From the NCBI RefSeq assembly GCF_050948175.1, contig NW_027490117.1:1-64000 (forward strand): 64,000 bases of DNA. The letters run 5' to 3'. The DNA is from Xylocopa sonorina (Eukaryota; Arthropoda; Insecta; Hymenoptera; Apidae). How positions within the stretch are numbered: the stretch's first letter is position 1; each line of letters starts with the position of its first letter. Below are positions 63,801-64,000 of the stretch, piece after piece. Under the pieces are notes generated by a model that had not been told where the DNA came from, searched no databases, and worked only from the letters and a program-made list of their open reading frames with translations. The translations under genes and the position numbers were made by a program.

Positions 63801-64000
63801 TCTTACCATGAAACATAGAAATGAGATGCGATATCGCGTTTTAAGAATCATAAGAACTCTATTGCTACGATACGTAGACATTTGCAAACGCTTTTTCCTT
63901 GCAAGGAAGTGTCGCATTTACATTCATTTGAATCGTAGACGAGGAATGCATAACACTTCGCCATGAATATTATATCTTATCATGAAACATAGATATGAGA
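60886..64000 (+). repeat. 22-monomer higher-order repeat, copy 2 (cut by window end)
   Basis: 3,115 bp of a second copy, colinear with 57,062-60,176 to the last base of the window. A complete copy would end at about 64,709. Its left edge differs from copy 1 at CGCGATTTAAG (60,882) versus CGCGTTTTAAG. Near-perfect identity implies a very recent duplication or ongoing homogenisation. An assembly duplication is the alternative explanation. Confidence 0.88.
60929..63363 (+). repeat. Tandem seven-monomer duplication inside copy 2
   Basis: Corresponds to 57,105-59,539 at offset 3,824 bp, with the same hybrid junction near 62,146 and the same rare markers in both halves. Its presence in both 22-monomer copies gives the order of events. 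Confidence 0.87.

Larger units (their letters stand above)
1..64000 (+). repeat. Tandem satellite array, 174-bp monomer, about 368 copies
   Basis: The sequence repeats every 174 bp across the full window, always in the same orientation. GCGTTTT starts at 1 and recurs at 175; the last copy starts at 63,836, which equals 367 periods minus 23 bp. The first two monomers differ at about 8 of 174 positions (about 95% identity), while duplicated blocks exceed 99%. The consensus is about 36% G+C. No non-satellite sequence interrupts it. Arrays with a nucleosome-sized period and multi-monomer higher-order repeats are typical of eukaryotic centromeric or pericentromeric heterochromatin; that location is inferred. 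I do not recognise the monomer as a named family, and it is not human-type alpha satellite. Confidence 0.98.

Noticed and set aside
1..64000. The many + strand open frames of 60-387 codons as genes
   Set aside because: All encode the same 58-residue period set by the 174-bp monomer. They start at arbitrary ATG/TTG/CTG codons and end at recurrent class-specific stops (TAGGTAG, CATTTGA, GTGTTGACG) or after founder 1-bp deletions. Changes between monomers are mostly amino-acid altering. No domain, promoter or intron signal is visible.
1..64000. CRISPR array
   Set aside because: Repeats are contiguous 174-bp units with no unique spacers; the whole unit is conserved, unlike 23-50 bp repeats separated by variable spacers, and no cas gene is present.
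1..64000. Human-type alpha satellite
   Set aside because: The period is 174 and not 171 bp, and I do not recognise alpha-satellite motifs in the monomer.
1..64000. CENP-B box
   Set aside because: The canonical core TTCGnnnnAnnCGGG is not met. TTCG at monomer 122-125 is followed by CAAATCATATT, with T where A is required and no CGGG. The only CGGG seen is in GATATCGGGTTTT monomers, not at the required spacing.
1..64000. Honey-bee AluI-type or other named insect satellite
   Set aside because: The period is similar in size, but AGCT is not in the consensus (only in the GAAAGCTATT variant), and I cannot match the sequence from memory. The species is left open.
1..64000. Telomeric, rDNA or tRNA repeats
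   Set aside because: No TTAGG/TTAGGG-like runs, no rRNA core sequences and no tRNA-like A/B box spacing or cloverleaf was seen in the monomer.
1..64000. TTCCTTGCAAGGAA hairpins as transcription terminators
   Set aside because: The dyad has no loop, is not followed by a T run, and recurs in every monomer in graded versions, so it is a property of the satellite and not a gene-linked terminator.

Overview
The whole 64-kb window is one uninterrupted tandem satellite array. A 174-bp monomer, about 36% G+C, repeats head to tail on the + strand from the first base to the last. Counting from the motif GCGTTTT at position 1, I find 367 complete monomers plus a 165-bp partial one. The net length drift of -23 bp is fully accounted for by 24 monomers that carry 1-2 bp indels. 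I see no real gene, RNA gene, transposon, inversion or unique sequence anywhere. This points to eukaryotic heterochromatin, most likely centromeric or pericentromeric, because the period is nucleosome-sized and higher-order repeats are nested. The species cannot be named from the sequence. CpG is enriched in the monomer (9 per 174 bp, observed/expected about 1.6), which argues against a genome with heavy CpG methylation such as a mammal or most plants. It would fit an insect or another invertebrate, but this is inference.

Layout. 1-7.9 kb: mixed monomers with local 5- and 6-monomer duplications and an eroded island at 5.75-6.52 kb. 7.9-25.1 kb: young, highly homogenised higher-order repeats. 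These include a 26-monomer unit (4,523 bp) duplicated in tandem, whose second copy carries five extra monomers, and a 15-monomer unit (2,610 bp). 25.1-29.5 kb: a transition zone of more diverged monomers. 29.5-40.4 kb: a second monomer population, marked by TATCGCATTCAC and GCAATGAATATT variants, with an 8-monomer duplication. 40.4-54.6 kb: 7-, 16- and 24-26-monomer duplications around an 870-bp patch of diverged monomers at 42.3-43.2 kb. 54.6-57.1 kb: mixed monomers. 57.1-64 kb: a 22-monomer unit (3,824 bp) duplicated with no difference I could find, which contains its own tandem 7-monomer duplication and runs off the window.

Because 174 = 3 x 58, one + frame is open through the consensus monomer. 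This yields dozens of ORFs of 60-387 codons that all encode the same 58-residue period. I treat these as by-products of the repeat, not genes: stops recur, starts are arbitrary and most substitutions change amino acids. The biological content is the repeat architecture itself: monomer classes, founder indel alleles, dyad motifs and a layered history of unequal exchange. Duplication boundaries were read by eye and are good to a few tens of bases.
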